Made by a program: the position numbers and the translations under genes
Source of the DNA: Drosophila miranda
Taxonomy: Eukaryota > Arthropoda > Insecta > Diptera > Drosophilidae
DNA: 64,000 bases
Assembly: GCF_003369915.1 (NCBI RefSeq)
Contig: NW_022881614.1
Location: 11,119,001 to 11,183,000, forward strand
Reading direction: 5' to 3'
Part shown: positions 25,501 through 34,455 of the stretch, piece by piece
How the letters are laid out: every line of letters begins with the position of its first letter
Numbering within the stretch: position 1 is the stretch's first letter
The notes under the pieces: model-generated
Databases searched by the model: none
Seen by the model: the letters and a program-made list of their open reading frames with translations, nothing else
Told to the model about the DNA's origin: nothing

Positions 25501-27965
25501 ATACGTTGTAGTTGTTTGCCAATTGGCTTTTGCTACTTTTTCTTCTGCTGCTGGTGGCGAAAGGTGCCGTGCCCGAAAACGACGGAGGAAACAACTACAA
25601 CAACTGCACAACAAGTACAGTTAAAGCTCGATCTGCGAGCTGAGCTTTGGCTTACTGCAGCTTCCACTGTACTCGATATCGGCTTCTGGCAGGCAGATAT
25701 ACGGTTGTTTTCATTGAGAATTACGTGTTATTCCACTCCCCCCTTTCTCACCCTTTTGCTCTGCGCTGCGCTTTGAATGAAATTCTGTCTGATTTCGTAT
25801 GAGGTTATCGTTCTGTTCTGTAATTCAAAGCGCAAAAAAGGTCAACTGCAATACTAAGGTCTTGCCCCCCACAATTAATCAACCCATTACAAGCACAACA
25901 ACAGTTGTACATATGTGTGTACATGTGTGTGTTGTACATATCTGTATATTATTAGCTCAAATTGAATACCATTGGGTCTCTAGGGTAGGGGATTCTGTGT
26001 GTGTCATGGAGCCCGGCACTTGTCTTCGCTCCCTTTTGTTGTTGTTTTGTCTTCCTGACAGAAGCGTGGCACACATTTGTCATCCAGCGCCTTGTCGGAG
26101 CAGGGAGTCCCTCTGTGTCCCACTCTATCGCTTGGTTCCAACAGCTTTCGACCTGAAAAGCATTGTTGCTCTTGTTGGAGTCAGGGACTGTTTTGTTTCT
26201 GAATTTTTGTTTCATTATAGCACGAACAGAGCAGAGCAACAAATGCTGGCAACATTTACACAAAAATTGTTTGAACAATTGTTGTCTGCGAAACAAAAGG
26301 CAAAAGCCCCCACCTACAGCTAGTTACAGCTTCAGCACCCGCCCTACTTTTCTCCTCACCTTCACGCTTCAGCCCCACACAGCTACCCTCCGCTCTGCTC
26401 CGCTCCTCTCCTCACACCACCCGCAAAACAGAAACACAAAAATTATGATAATAATGAGACAGCAATTGTCCAAAAATAAAATTAATTTCCATGCGCCGTC
26501 CCCGGGTATGGGGTATGGTAATTGTAGATTAAATTCTGTCTGAGAACGATCAAGAGCGGAGAACATTTGGGATACACTTCGGGAAAAAAAGAGGAGGAAC
26601 AACAATGTATTTATAGTTGTGTAAACCAAGGATTTATATCGAATGGAATGCAACTGTACATTGATCGTTTATGGGCAAAGTACGGGAGTACTGCCACCCA
26701 GCACACCCCCAGCAAAACAAAGAGAGTCCCGAGACCATGTAGATTAAGGAATACTCTGGATACTCTGCTGCCCTGACGCACCTTCAGAGGTGCATTGAGA
26801 AAGAAAGCCCGATCCAAAGTCCCAATAAGCCGCATTTCGTGCCGCTGTACCTTTCTGTTATCATCGAGCACGCAAAATGTGACTCAGCAGTGGAAGGGGT
26901 ACTAGAGACAAAAAAAAACCTACGTGGCAAAGTGCGATTTGTGGCAGGCCTACCCAGTGGGTGGTGGGAGTGGAGGAGCAGGGGCACTTGGGTTGTTTGT
27001 TTTCTGTTCAAAATATTCCATTATTTACAAGAGAATTGCACAAAAGAAAATGCCGAACCAAAGTGGAGTAGAGTGCAGCAGTAGTGTGGAGTGTGGTGCG
27101 TGGAGTATGGGGGAGGCACAAAGAAAGAGAAAAGAAGACACAGAAACCAGACACGACCAAAACAAAGTCAACGATAACGCACTAAGCGATGGATGCCGTT
27201 TTATAAATATATTGCTCTTGATAAGAGGAGCAGCAGGCGGCAGCGAGCACGCAGCTAGAAGCTGCAGCCGCCTAAGCAGAACAAAGAATGAACGAAAGAA
27301 AGGTGAAAGAGGGGCAAAGTTTCATGTTCGAGCATGTCTCACCCCACTCCCATACTGTGGAGAGTGATTAAAAATACAAATTGAGTACTTACTCCAACAT
27401 TCACCGTTGCGCTCAGATGCTGAGCAATGCGATTCAGAAATTTCTTGAAGGACGAACGGCGCAGAACACGTGCCCGCTTATTGCTGTTACTGGTACTGTT
27501 ATTGGTGTGGTTGCTGTTACTATTGGCATATGTATTGGTGGTGGTGGTGGCTGCGGCGTCTCCAGGCGCCGCCTCGTAGCTGCTCAGAGAAATAATGCTG
27601 CCGCTGCGTCCCCGTCCGCCGCTTACGCAGGACGAAACAGCCGTATGGCTGCCTCGACGCTCCCCTGCATTATCCTTGCCGGCTCCAGACTCTGCGTCGC
27701 TTGCTATTGCTGCCACTGCGGCTGCTGTCTTGAATTTACGCGACCAGCGAAACGGATTGCGTGGCATGGAGAAGGCTCGGCGTATCTTTTTGGCGGCATT
27801 TGTGGCCATGGTTGAGGCTACCACTGGCGGTTTGGGAAGCGTCTTCTCTTCTTCTTCTTCTGTCTCCTTCCTCTGAAGTTGCGTTGGTGTTGTGTGGGTG
27901 GCGCCCACGGCCGCCTCTGCTGCTGCGGCGTCGCCTTCATTTTGTTGCTCTTTAGTTGTGCCCAT
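4547..27965 (-). CDS. USP31/USP43-family ubiquitin carboxyl-terminal hydrolase (Usp15-31-like)
   Basis: Cysteine protease that removes ubiquitin from proteins. Six exons keep phase: 27393-27965, 7870-8088, 7523-7792, 5619-7449, 4679-5550 and 4547-4597, giving 1,271 aa. The N-terminus (about 190 aa) is low-complexity around a basic patch (KKIRRAFSMPRNPFRWSRKF). The Cys box GLKNHGNTCFMN puts the catalytic Cys near residue 239. The QQD-type motif QHDAQEFLFWLLD is near 324. Zinc-finger CxxC pairs lie near 394 and 714. The His box ETGHYTA is near 840, followed by KFDD, so the catalytic set looks intact. HWVSRI after the domain and the long Ser-rich tail also match vertebrate USP31/43. All donors and acceptors are GT/AG. 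Intron 1 is 19.3 kb and full of transposons. Function is known for the family; substrates are not. The symbol Usp15-31 (CG30421) is probable but uncertain. Confidence 0.93.
8352..10087. repeat. 884-bp tandem duplication in USP intron 1
   Basis: The block starting GAAAGCCAACTCAAGCC near 8355 recurs near 9239, an offset of 884 bp. The match runs to about 9235 in copy 1 and 10087 in copy 2. Differences are few: scattered substitutions (for example ACGACAG against ACGGCAG), one T indel and one 7-bp unit lost from the GTGGCAA tract of copy 2. No long open frame or LTR is present, and the ends show no target-site duplication, so this looks like a recent local duplication rather than transposition. 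Confidence 0.9.
10088..10635. other. Single-copy intronic sequence with GA-rich tract
   Basis: Unique intron DNA between the tandem duplication and the copia-type insertion. It holds a (GAGACG)n/(GACACA)n-like purine-rich stretch near 10415-10455 and an A-run near 10540. I see no coding or RNA gene. Confidence 0.4.
10641..10843 (+). repeat. Left LTR of the copia-type element
   Basis: 203 bp, 5' TG...CA 3', containing an AATAAAATAA polyadenylation-like stretch near its end. It has an extra 14-bp repeat unit relative to the right LTR and otherwise about two substitutions. Confidence 0.9.
11381..15205 (+). pseudogene. Copia-type gag-pol polyprotein, interrupted by stops and frameshifts
   Basis: The reading frame starts at 11381 and is broken at several points. 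There is a stop near 11429 in early gag and a stop at 12074 just inside the zinc knuckle (CFNCGKEGHFK). A frame change lies near 13625 between integrase and RT, stops at 14032-14034 and 14410-14412 in RT, and a small deletion near 14560-14580 before RNase H. Recognisable parts are gag 11447-12076, protease (DSGATAHLCCD, about 12258), integrase zinc finger and core (WHNRFGH; HTDVCDPM), RT core (YVDDIILACKD, about 14258-14290) and RNase H (LSSTEAEYIALSS, about 14860). It cannot make a functional polyprotein as read. Confidence 0.9.
15278..15466 (+). repeat. Right LTR of the copia-type element
   Basis: 189 bp, same termini as the left LTR, followed directly by the second GATAC target duplication. 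Confidence 0.9.
15472..17445. other. USP intron 1 sequence, no gene recognised
   Basis: Non-coding between the two LTR elements. It has a short palindromic AT-rich block near 16578-16605 (TACGTATAAGTATACGTATA) and a CAT microsatellite near 16897-16912. Open frames are short and without family resemblance. Confidence 0.4.
17446..17615 (-). repeat. 3' LTR of the gypsy-type element
   Basis: 170 bp; on the plus strand it begins TGTGGCCCCGG and ends GTGTGGCT. The polyprotein reading frame continues into it. Confidence 0.85.
17534..20371 (-). pseudogene. Gypsy-type gag-pol remnant
   Basis: Gag starts at 20371 with a SAP-like helix-extended-loop segment (LALLVADLRDKLAEIGL), then shifts frame near 20060. 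Two CCHC knuckles follow (CFNCGDESHIKRDC and CFRCNQLGHRAAQC, about 19740-19830). The aspartic protease has DTGADLCLLSR (about 19555-19590). RT begins near 19080, with the start of the palm at 18800-18870; the YMDD-containing core (about 18575-18600) lies in another frame. RNase H (TDASKLGFGAVLLQ) is at 17977-18468. The C-terminal tail reads into the 3' LTR. Several frameshifts plus the integrase deletion make it non-autonomous. Confidence 0.85.
20630..20740 (-). repeat. Tandem repeats in the gypsy leader
   Basis: Three to four units of about 37 bp, each containing CACAGCTCCAGAATTTTC-like sequence and a GTCGTCGTCACACC-like core, between gag and the 5' LTR. They belong to the untranslated leader rather than to a gene. 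Confidence 0.7.
21197..21366 (-). repeat. 5' LTR of the gypsy-type element
   Basis: 170-bp partner of 17446-17615. It abuts the tRNA-complementary primer site at 21167-21191. Confidence 0.85.
21367..24116. other. USP intron 1 sequence with microsatellites, no gene recognised
   Basis: Unique-looking intron DNA. It contains a (TC)n run near 21927-21945, a TAG/GTA microsatellite at about 23618-23652, and an imperfect 120-bp inverted repeat at 23892-24013. No coding or structured RNA gene is recognised. Confidence 0.4.
24117..25155 (+). mobile_element. INE-1/DINE-like dispersed repeat, full-length copy
   Basis: Begins TATACCCGATACTCA, contains the Drosophila-wide block CCCCATAAAGTATATATATT and a (TCTGTCCG)n stretch, and ends CAACGTTCCCCCTCGTT. 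It shares most of its length with 33467-34455, 56054-57151 and 57152-58251. A unit of about 115 bp with the core AAAGGACGAAAATCTG recurs four times inside each full copy. No transposase is encoded. Assignment to the Helitron-associated INE-1/DINE class is from memory of its consensus. Confidence 0.75.
25156..27392. other. USP intron 1, promoter-proximal part
   Basis: Non-coding next to USP exon 1. It has CT-rich tracts near 25165-25200, a TGTGTGTACATG repeat near 25912-25935, and no long open frame with family resemblance. Intronic enhancers are possible, but I see no diagnostic site cluster. Confidence 0.4.
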
Positions 27966-28393
27966 TCTCGCACTTTCTCGCTCTCACTCGCCCACTCTCT
28001 GCTCGGCAAAACACTAATTTTCGTCACATATATAAATTGCACTGGCGGGAGCTATTAAGTAATTCAAATTGACAGTTGAGCAGTGATTTTTAACCTATTT
28101 CTAATGCACTTTGTTTCTGATTTTCTCCTCGCTTCCGCTTCGTTTCGCTGTTTGTCTGCCTAGCTTCTCCTTTCTCTTCTTCCTTAGTGACCCACTCCGT
28201 TTGGTATGCAAATACTTTCACTTTTGGTGGCTGCTACTGTTGCAACTGGCATTTATTATTGAGCGCTTTTCGCGTTTGCATTTTGGCCGCACGCAGGCGA
28301 AACTGTATCACATTGCACGGTTTTAGCTTAGTAATACAAATACTAACTTTGCGAGCGCAGATTCCGCGCCCCCGCACCATTTCGCGTTTCAGA

Positions 28394-28404
28394 CAGTGTG
28401 ACCA
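28394..28404 (-). promoter_or_regulatory. Ohler motif 1 core promoter element for the USP gene
   Basis: On the minus strand TGGTCACACTG matches the motif 1 (M1BP) consensus, oriented toward USP exon 1. It lies about 430 bp upstream of the ATG at 27965, so the 5' UTR is probably about 0.4 kb and unspliced. Confidence 0.65.
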
Positions 28405-28672
28405 TACCGACGACAAAATGAACTTAACCCACTTAACCCCCTCTGTTTAAACAGTTGAACGACTTGAGGTAAATGGCGGAAAATATTACTGATTGTAAAT
28501 TCTTTATGTAGATCCATGTAGATCCTCTTAATGTTTCACCTGAACTGCGCTAAAATGATTCAATTTTCATTATCATCGGTGGAATATTAAAATACACCAA
28601 TGGTTTACAATGGGCTAATCCTTCGTAACTATATGGTAACTACACAGTTGCTACATCATGAAAGGAAAAAGA

Positions 28673-28734
28673 GGGTATGGACAACAGGCAAAACGGCCTA
28701 GAAAATGCAATCAATTTGCCTGTTGTCCATACCC
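28673..28734. repeat. Perfect 20-bp inverted repeat (hairpin)
   Basis: Arms GGGTATGGACAACAGGCAAA (28673-28692) and its exact complement (28715-28734) are separated by 22 nt and flanked by A-run and T-run. This could form a 20-bp perfect stem. Its role is unknown. Confidence 0.85.
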
Positions 28735-28789
28735 GTTTTTATTGCCCATTCAAGACTACGACTCATTTTTTAGCTGCAGGACGGAGCAG

Positions 28790-28800
28790 CAGTGTGACCG
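28790..28800 (-). promoter_or_regulatory. Second motif 1 element, minus orientation, with motif 6-like neighbour
   Basis: CGGTCACACTG on the minus strand, with AAAAATACCG (motif 6-like) about 30 bases away on its upstream side. The same pairing is seen at the eIF3j promoter (50337-50430). It is either an alternative USP promoter or a promoter that no longer has its own gene. Confidence 0.45.
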
Positions 28801-29025
28801 TCTAACCCTCAGAAATGCCGTAAAAATACCGATCTATCTGTCTGCTGACTGACAAACTCTCGATGCTTTGATATTCAAATAGCTTTGTAACGTAGCGTCT
28901 TACGTTATTGAGTATAAGTGTTGCATACTTTTGAGCCTGGATATAGAATGTATGTAAGATAAATGTAAATATAAATTAATTTTGTATTATACATATATTA
29001 TTTGATTTTATTTGTTAAACTAGAA

Positions 29026-29223
29026 CACACACCTACAGATGAATCAGCATTTTCTATCCTTTCTTTTGGTCCATCAACCTGTCCTGGCAATGATGCTGCA
29101 AATGGCGGACTCGCGCTCGACTCAACTGCAGCAGCTTTAACTCGTAAAAACTTTTTAGTATTCATGGTTGTTGCGGCATTAATGCCAATTATGGCAGCGT
29201 TTTATTTTGCTTTACTTTATTAG
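29026..29223 (+). pseudogene. Orphan exon-like ORF encoding a C-terminal hydrophobic anchor
   Basis: After an acceptor-like TTTGTTAAACTAG, an open frame of about 65 codons reads TPTDESAFSILSFG, then a Ser/Gly/Ala linker, then a single hydrophobic helix (FLVFMVVAALMPIMAAFYFA) and a stop. It resembles the last exon of a tail-anchored membrane protein. No matching upstream exons are visible on the plus strand, where the USP promoter intervenes. I do not recognise the protein. It may be a left-behind exon, a real terminal exon of an undetected gene, or chance. Confidence 0.35.
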
Positions 29224-30949
29224 CCATAAGCAGAGCAGCGACAGCAACGACAGCACAGCAGCGAACGCAGCAGAGGCTGAGCAAACAGATACAAATGCAT
29301 CTGCTGGAGCAATGGCTCCAAGCAACGCCCCCCTTGACAGCCAATGAGCGCGCAGTCTCCGTGTGAGCCAAGAAGCATGCGCAAGAGAGCGGCCCAACAA
29401 GAGAGAGAGAGTGTTGAAGTGTGTGAGCGAGAGCGAGGGAAGAAGTTTTTATGCAAAGGAGAGATTACGGAGAGTGGAGTGGGGGGTGGGTGGATACATA
29501 AAGATGGCCGTCGCTTGCCTCAGAGTCACAATTAAGGGGCACTCATTCATTGCGGTGTATGATGCAAAGAGTGTACTTTGCCGCGCCCCAACATCCACAC
29601 TGCCGCTCCCTCTCTGACTGCCTTTCCACCTAATCTGACATCCCACCCTATACTTAATCGAAAGGGAGCACAAGGGTCCTGAGGGAGCGCTCCTCGTTGA
29701 CGAGTTAACAGCAATTAGACGTCGACGCCTCACGCTGGATTCGCTTTATTGGAGTTTTATTGTCCGGAATGCTTCCCTCTGTAACCCCCACCCTCTCTAT
29801 CTCTCAGTCTCTGTCTCTCGGTCGCTGGTGTGGGTGGTTTGTTGCTTTGTTGTAATTGTTTCTCGGGGTGGCTCCGGGCCCTATACAGAGGATGGGGTTG
29901 GTGTGTATGTTCACCCGCTGACATTAATTGGATGTGTTCAAGCCAATTTTGGTGTAAAAGGCGCTAAATTGATTGCCCTGCGGTTTTAATCGATGCGCAT
30001 TCATTCCAAATCACGCACATTTATCACCCGTTCGCCCCATCCCCCACCACATCCACATCCTGCAGATTGAGGGGGAGTACGATAAAGATGCGCCGCATCT
30101 GCGTTGTTTTATAATTGCCGGCAATTGCTGACTGCCTGAGCAATTAACTGAAGCTGAAGTCCCTGCCAATGCAATCCTAAATTCTCTAAACCTTCCTCAT
30201 GGCCTGCCAGTCGTCATATAAACCCGTTATACATATAACCGGACCTCATCTTGCGTGGGCTATTGCGAAAGGATCTGCCAGGTAACTGCTGAAAGCGATT
30301 CTTTTCTCTCAGTGTGTTTGTGTTTTTGTGGTCCTTTCGCGGAAGTGTCGGAGCTGTTTTTTAACCAACGGATTAGCAAGAGGTAAAAAGGATAATCGCA
30401 AGGACGCGGATTCGGATGCTCGTTCCACGAAACGCATCCGCATACCGCGTAGGGTTATGAAATTTTACGCAAGCTGCTGCAATGCCAGAGGACCAGTCAA
30501 GGTCCTTGGGCTAGACAAAAGGGGTTCTTTAGTCTCTCAAAGGATTTAGCAGGAAGTTTCAACAGTCTCGGACACTTTCGGACACTTTTCGCAGGATCGG
30601 GAGTCGTAATTGCACGCAATCCACGCATAATCCCCGCATCATCTCCGCAATGAGCGGAAGACAAAGTTCGGCATAAAAAAAGCAGGAAAGTAAAGGGAAA
30701 ATTCGCTGCCGACTTGTTGACTTTGCGGCCTTGGAGACAGACAGACAGAGAGATAGAGTAAGAGAGTAGAGCCTGTGTAAAGGCCCATAGGATGTAGGTA
30801 TGGCTAACACGGATTTGATGCGCTCGCCCCCGTGGCCCCGATCCCGCATCAAATCGCGAAACTTAATTGCCTGAAATTCTCAAAACAAACGAAAACAAAC
30901 AAATAAACAGAGATCTGTCTCTTTGGAGATCTGTGATCAGGGGATCTCT

Positions 30950-31300
30950 GCAGAGTGGGAGTGGAACGGGGCCGAAAGGATTGACTTGACTGCTGGCCAT
31001 TAGGCCCGAACCAGATTGACTTTCTGCGGATCATCTGGGGTAATCGGCGATAATCCGGTTACAGTCGCTGTTCGAAGTCAACTCCTTCGCGGAGGCGCAG
31101 GCAGGGTAGGGGATTAGGGGCGGACTTGGCACAGAAGTCAGTCGCAAATGCGAAAGGATTAGACGGCAGGTCAGAGAGGACTCGCAGTCGGTGCAGTGTC
31201 CTCCTGGACGGCGGTTTCTGCTGCGGGTAACGCCCAGGGCGAACGCCCTAATCCGTCCACGCCCCGAAATTAATACAAACATTTAGAAGGATTATCACCC
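30950..31300. promoter_or_regulatory. Cluster of Bicoid-type sites, candidate eve stripe 1/5 enhancer
   Basis: GGATTA-type cores on both strands within about 260 bp: TAATCC near 31050, GGGATTAGGGG near 31108, AAGGATTAGAC near 31155, CTAATCCG near 31247 and AGGATTATC near 31288. This lies about 8.5 kb downstream of the eve start, about 7.5 kb if the DINE-like insertion is removed. That fits the melanogaster stripe 1 and 5 interval (+6.6 to +8.2 kb). Which stripe it drives cannot be read from sequence. Confidence 0.4.
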
Positions 31301-33466
31301 TAAAGGGGTTGGTGGTGCCTACGATTCGGGAGAATGCCGGGAGAAGGTGGCCAGCAGCCAGAGCTAGAGCAAGAGCAAAAGCAAGAGTTGGGATGGCCAT
31401 AAAAGCATGATAGGATTGCTAATTCGCCGCTGCTTGTTATCCATTCTCTGGCCATTGTCCGGACCGGGATTTGCCGATCTCCGTGCTGCGGTTCCCTCTC
31501 TCCCTTGTCTCTCCGTCAGGAGCGTATCAAAAGCCACGGCACAATTATGCATTTCATGGAAGTGATTAGGTCGCGCAGATTAGAGCCAAAGAGTTGACAA
31601 TATTTGTGGATTAGTCTCGGACTGGCTCCCGGCATCAGGTACATACATAAGCATATCAGGCCTCTCCTCTACCGAATTATCATTACCGGATCGGTAGAGT
31701 CGGATGTACGGATCCCACTCAAGGACATCAGGAAGTGACTTCCGCAGTGGACATGTCCTGAAGTGGATGCCACTAGGATCGCTGCGATCTACTCAGATCT
31801 CAATTAGCAGGCGCCAGCAGTCAGAACCCTCAATGGCCAATGTCGCTGCGACATAAAAAAGATACTCCAACAAGATCGATAAGGGAATATGCAGATACAA
31901 TATGTAATATGCGATATGTGTGTGTGTATCTGCCTTAAGTGTGCTCCGAAAACTGTGAAGTGAAGCAGCAATTATGTTGTCGTCGCTTTGATCTGATCCC
32001 AGCCGCAGCCGTTGGCCACTTACAGGCACAGATACAGATACAGATACATATGTATCTGCCGCATCTGGGGGCTGCAGTTCAAGTTCATTTCCCTGTTTAA
32101 GAATTTTTTAATTGTATGCTAATTGATGGCTGCTTCCATGGGATGGGATATTTCTGGATCCGGATGCATTTCCCAGCTGCCAATGGGGATGGGGGGATGG
32201 GAGCCGCTTCACTCTGGCCTCCCCTCTCTTATCCATCCGCCATCATGTGGAATGCTCTATTAAAAAGTTGTTTACAGATACAGCATCTAAAATATGCATT
32301 AGGGGAAAGCGCTTAGTGTTTTATGGAGGATTGAGGCCGGGACGAGGGCGTGCTCTAAAGGCCATAAACGGTCTAATCCCACTCGGATTCCGGCTAAGAT
32401 CGCGCAGATTTTTAGCATGCCAAATGCTAAAAAGGACACGACCGACAACAGGCACACAAACGGAGAGCGAGAGGGACATCAGAAGCAGGCGCAAATTGCC
32501 TGTGAAAAAATAAGCAAAATCAGGGACAATAAACGATCTGAAGGTCATGCGGCAGTGACTGGTGGCAGTGGCAGTGGCAGTGCCTGTGGCTGCAGCAGTT
32601 GTTGCTGCTGCTGCTGGTGGGAGGAGGGGAGGGGGGACTCGACTTCCTAATGGGCATGACCAATGGCCGGAATTAACTCGGATAATTTGCATGGCATGTT
32701 CGTTTCAAACGTGAAAATGCCGGAAATCGTGTGAATCTTCCGTGGAAGCTGAAGCTGCGGCGGCGCATAGAGCTTTGATGTGGAATAGAGTCCTGCGGCT
32801 TTCCCCGTAGCAGAGTCCAGCACGACCTTGGAGTGTCCACAAATCTCTGCTCTTCCCGATGCCAGAGAGGGAGCGAGAGAGAAGCGGCTTCCTTCGAAGT
32901 CAGTGACAGAGAAAGGAAAGCGACTTTGTGACTTACTTTTTTAGCGATGAGCCCATAAAAAGATCATATTTGTGCTGAGTTCCATTTCCGCCTTTGTACG
33001 CTCTTCTTTTTTTACGATTCAGGATCAGAATCGGGATCGTGATCGGCAGGGAGGCTGCAGAAAAAGTCATTTCTAAAAAATATCCAGCGCACCGCAGCGA
33101 GTCAATTTTTTTACGGCCCTCAGAGGCGGAGAAGAAGGCAAGGTCCGCCCCGGAATATCGGATATTTGCCATTCTGTTCCGTTCCGCATTCCGCATTTTG
33201 CTTCCGAATTCCGCGAATTTCATAAAAATCTGCCCAAAGTCCGAAAAACTCGGGAAACCTAAAAATCTGAAACTAGAACTAGAATTCCAATGCAGTTTTT
33301 TTATGCCGCCTAATTTGTATGGCCTAAAAAACGGAACAGCGCCGAGAGCCGAGCCTCACAGAATATCATCTCCGTCATAAAAACCCCGGAGGCCTAGGTA
33401 GCACTCGAAGCGGGGGGAAAAAAAACGATGCCGAGTGTGCAAAAAAGGACGAGCCAGGACAAAGAG
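31301..33466. promoter_or_regulatory. eve 3' non-coding regulatory sequence
   Basis: No gene is seen. Scattered homeodomain and Bicoid-like cores (CTAATCCC near 32374) and GC-rich blocks lie in DNA expected, by collinearity, to hold the stripe 1/5 and muscle or neuronal elements of eve. A CAGCAG/GTTGCTGCTGC low-complexity run is at 32590-32618. Confidence 0.35.
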
Positions 33467-34455
33467 CCTGTCTGTCTGTCTGTCTGTCCGTCTGTCCGTC
33501 TGTCCGTCCGTCCGTCCGTCCGTCTGTCCGTCCCCTTCAGCGCCTAGTGCTCAAAGACTATAAGATCTAGAGCAACGATGTTTTGGATCCAGACTTCTGT
33601 GATATGTTACTGCTACAAGTATATTTCAAAACTTCGCCCCGCCCACTTCCGCCACCACAAAGGACGAAAATCTGTGGCATCTACATTTTTAAAGATACGA
33701 TAAAACCAAAAACGCAGAATCGTAGAGAATGACTATATGTTCTAGAGTGTAAAATCTCAACCAGATCGTATAATTAGTATAGCCAGAATCAAGAAAACAA
33801 TTTCATTCTTTCTCGCTCTGTCTCTCTCTAACACACAGGTTTCATGGTCGGTTTTTGCCAATTGCAAAATATGAGTTCAAGGATCTCAGAACCTATAAGA
33901 GCCAGAGCAACCAAATTTGGTATCCACACTCCTGTGATATCGGACCTTGACCGTTTAGTGTCCAAATTTCGCCACACCCCCTTCCGCCCCCGCAAAGGAC
34001 GAAAATCTGGGACATCCACAAATCTCAGAGACTATTAAGGCTAGAGTAAGCAAATTTGGTATCCGCACTTCTGTTAGATCTCACTATAAAATGTATATCT
34101 CAGAATTTCGCACCACCCCCTTCCGCCCCCACAAAGGACGAAAATCTGTTGCATCCACAAGATCCACACATCCACGAGAAAACTAAAAACGCAGAATCAT
34201 AGATAATGACCATATCTATCATATTGCTGAATCTGGATCAGATCGGATCATTTTTGTAGCCAAAAGCAAGAAATCAATTTTCTGTGGCTACGCAGCGCCC
34301 GACGTCACGCTCATTTTCTGTCTCTCTCGCACGCACTCCTTGTCGTGTCGTTTAAGATTAGCGGCGTCTGCCGGAGGAGAGCCATACTGACTTAGTATCG
34401 GGGATAAATGTAGAGTTGCGGTGTCCGCAGCAACTCACAACGTTCCACCTCGTTT
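33467..34455 (+). mobile_element. INE-1/DINE-like repeat, 5'-truncated, inserted in the eve 3' domain
   Basis: Matches 24117-25155 from the (TGTCTGTCCG)n stretch to the CACCTCGTT end. It lacks roughly the first 130 bp that carry the TATACCCGATAC terminus. It is a 1-kb spacer that melanogaster is not expected to have at this place. Confidence 0.8.

Larger units (their letters stand above)
28405..30900. promoter_or_regulatory. Distal part of the eve 3' domain; Polycomb-element candidate at 29340-29520
   Basis: Apart from the hairpin and orphan exon this is non-coding. At 29388-29450 GAGAGAGAGAG and GCGAGAGCGAGG give clustered GAGA-factor sites, and ATGGCCG near 29503 is a Pleiohomeotic-type core. 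In melanogaster the eve PRE and the homie insulator lie at about +8.4 to +9.2 kb. After subtracting the DINE-like insertion, this stretch is at a similar distance. Placement is inference. Confidence 0.35.

Noticed and set aside
25799..26323. Plus-strand ORF of 174 codons in the USP intron
   Set aside because: Cys/Leu-rich composition without domain, no splice or promoter context.
33467..33535. Short direct repeats (TGTCTGTCCG) considered as a CRISPR-like array
   Set aside because: The window is insect nuclear DNA, and the repeats are a simple satellite inside a DINE-like element with no spacers.
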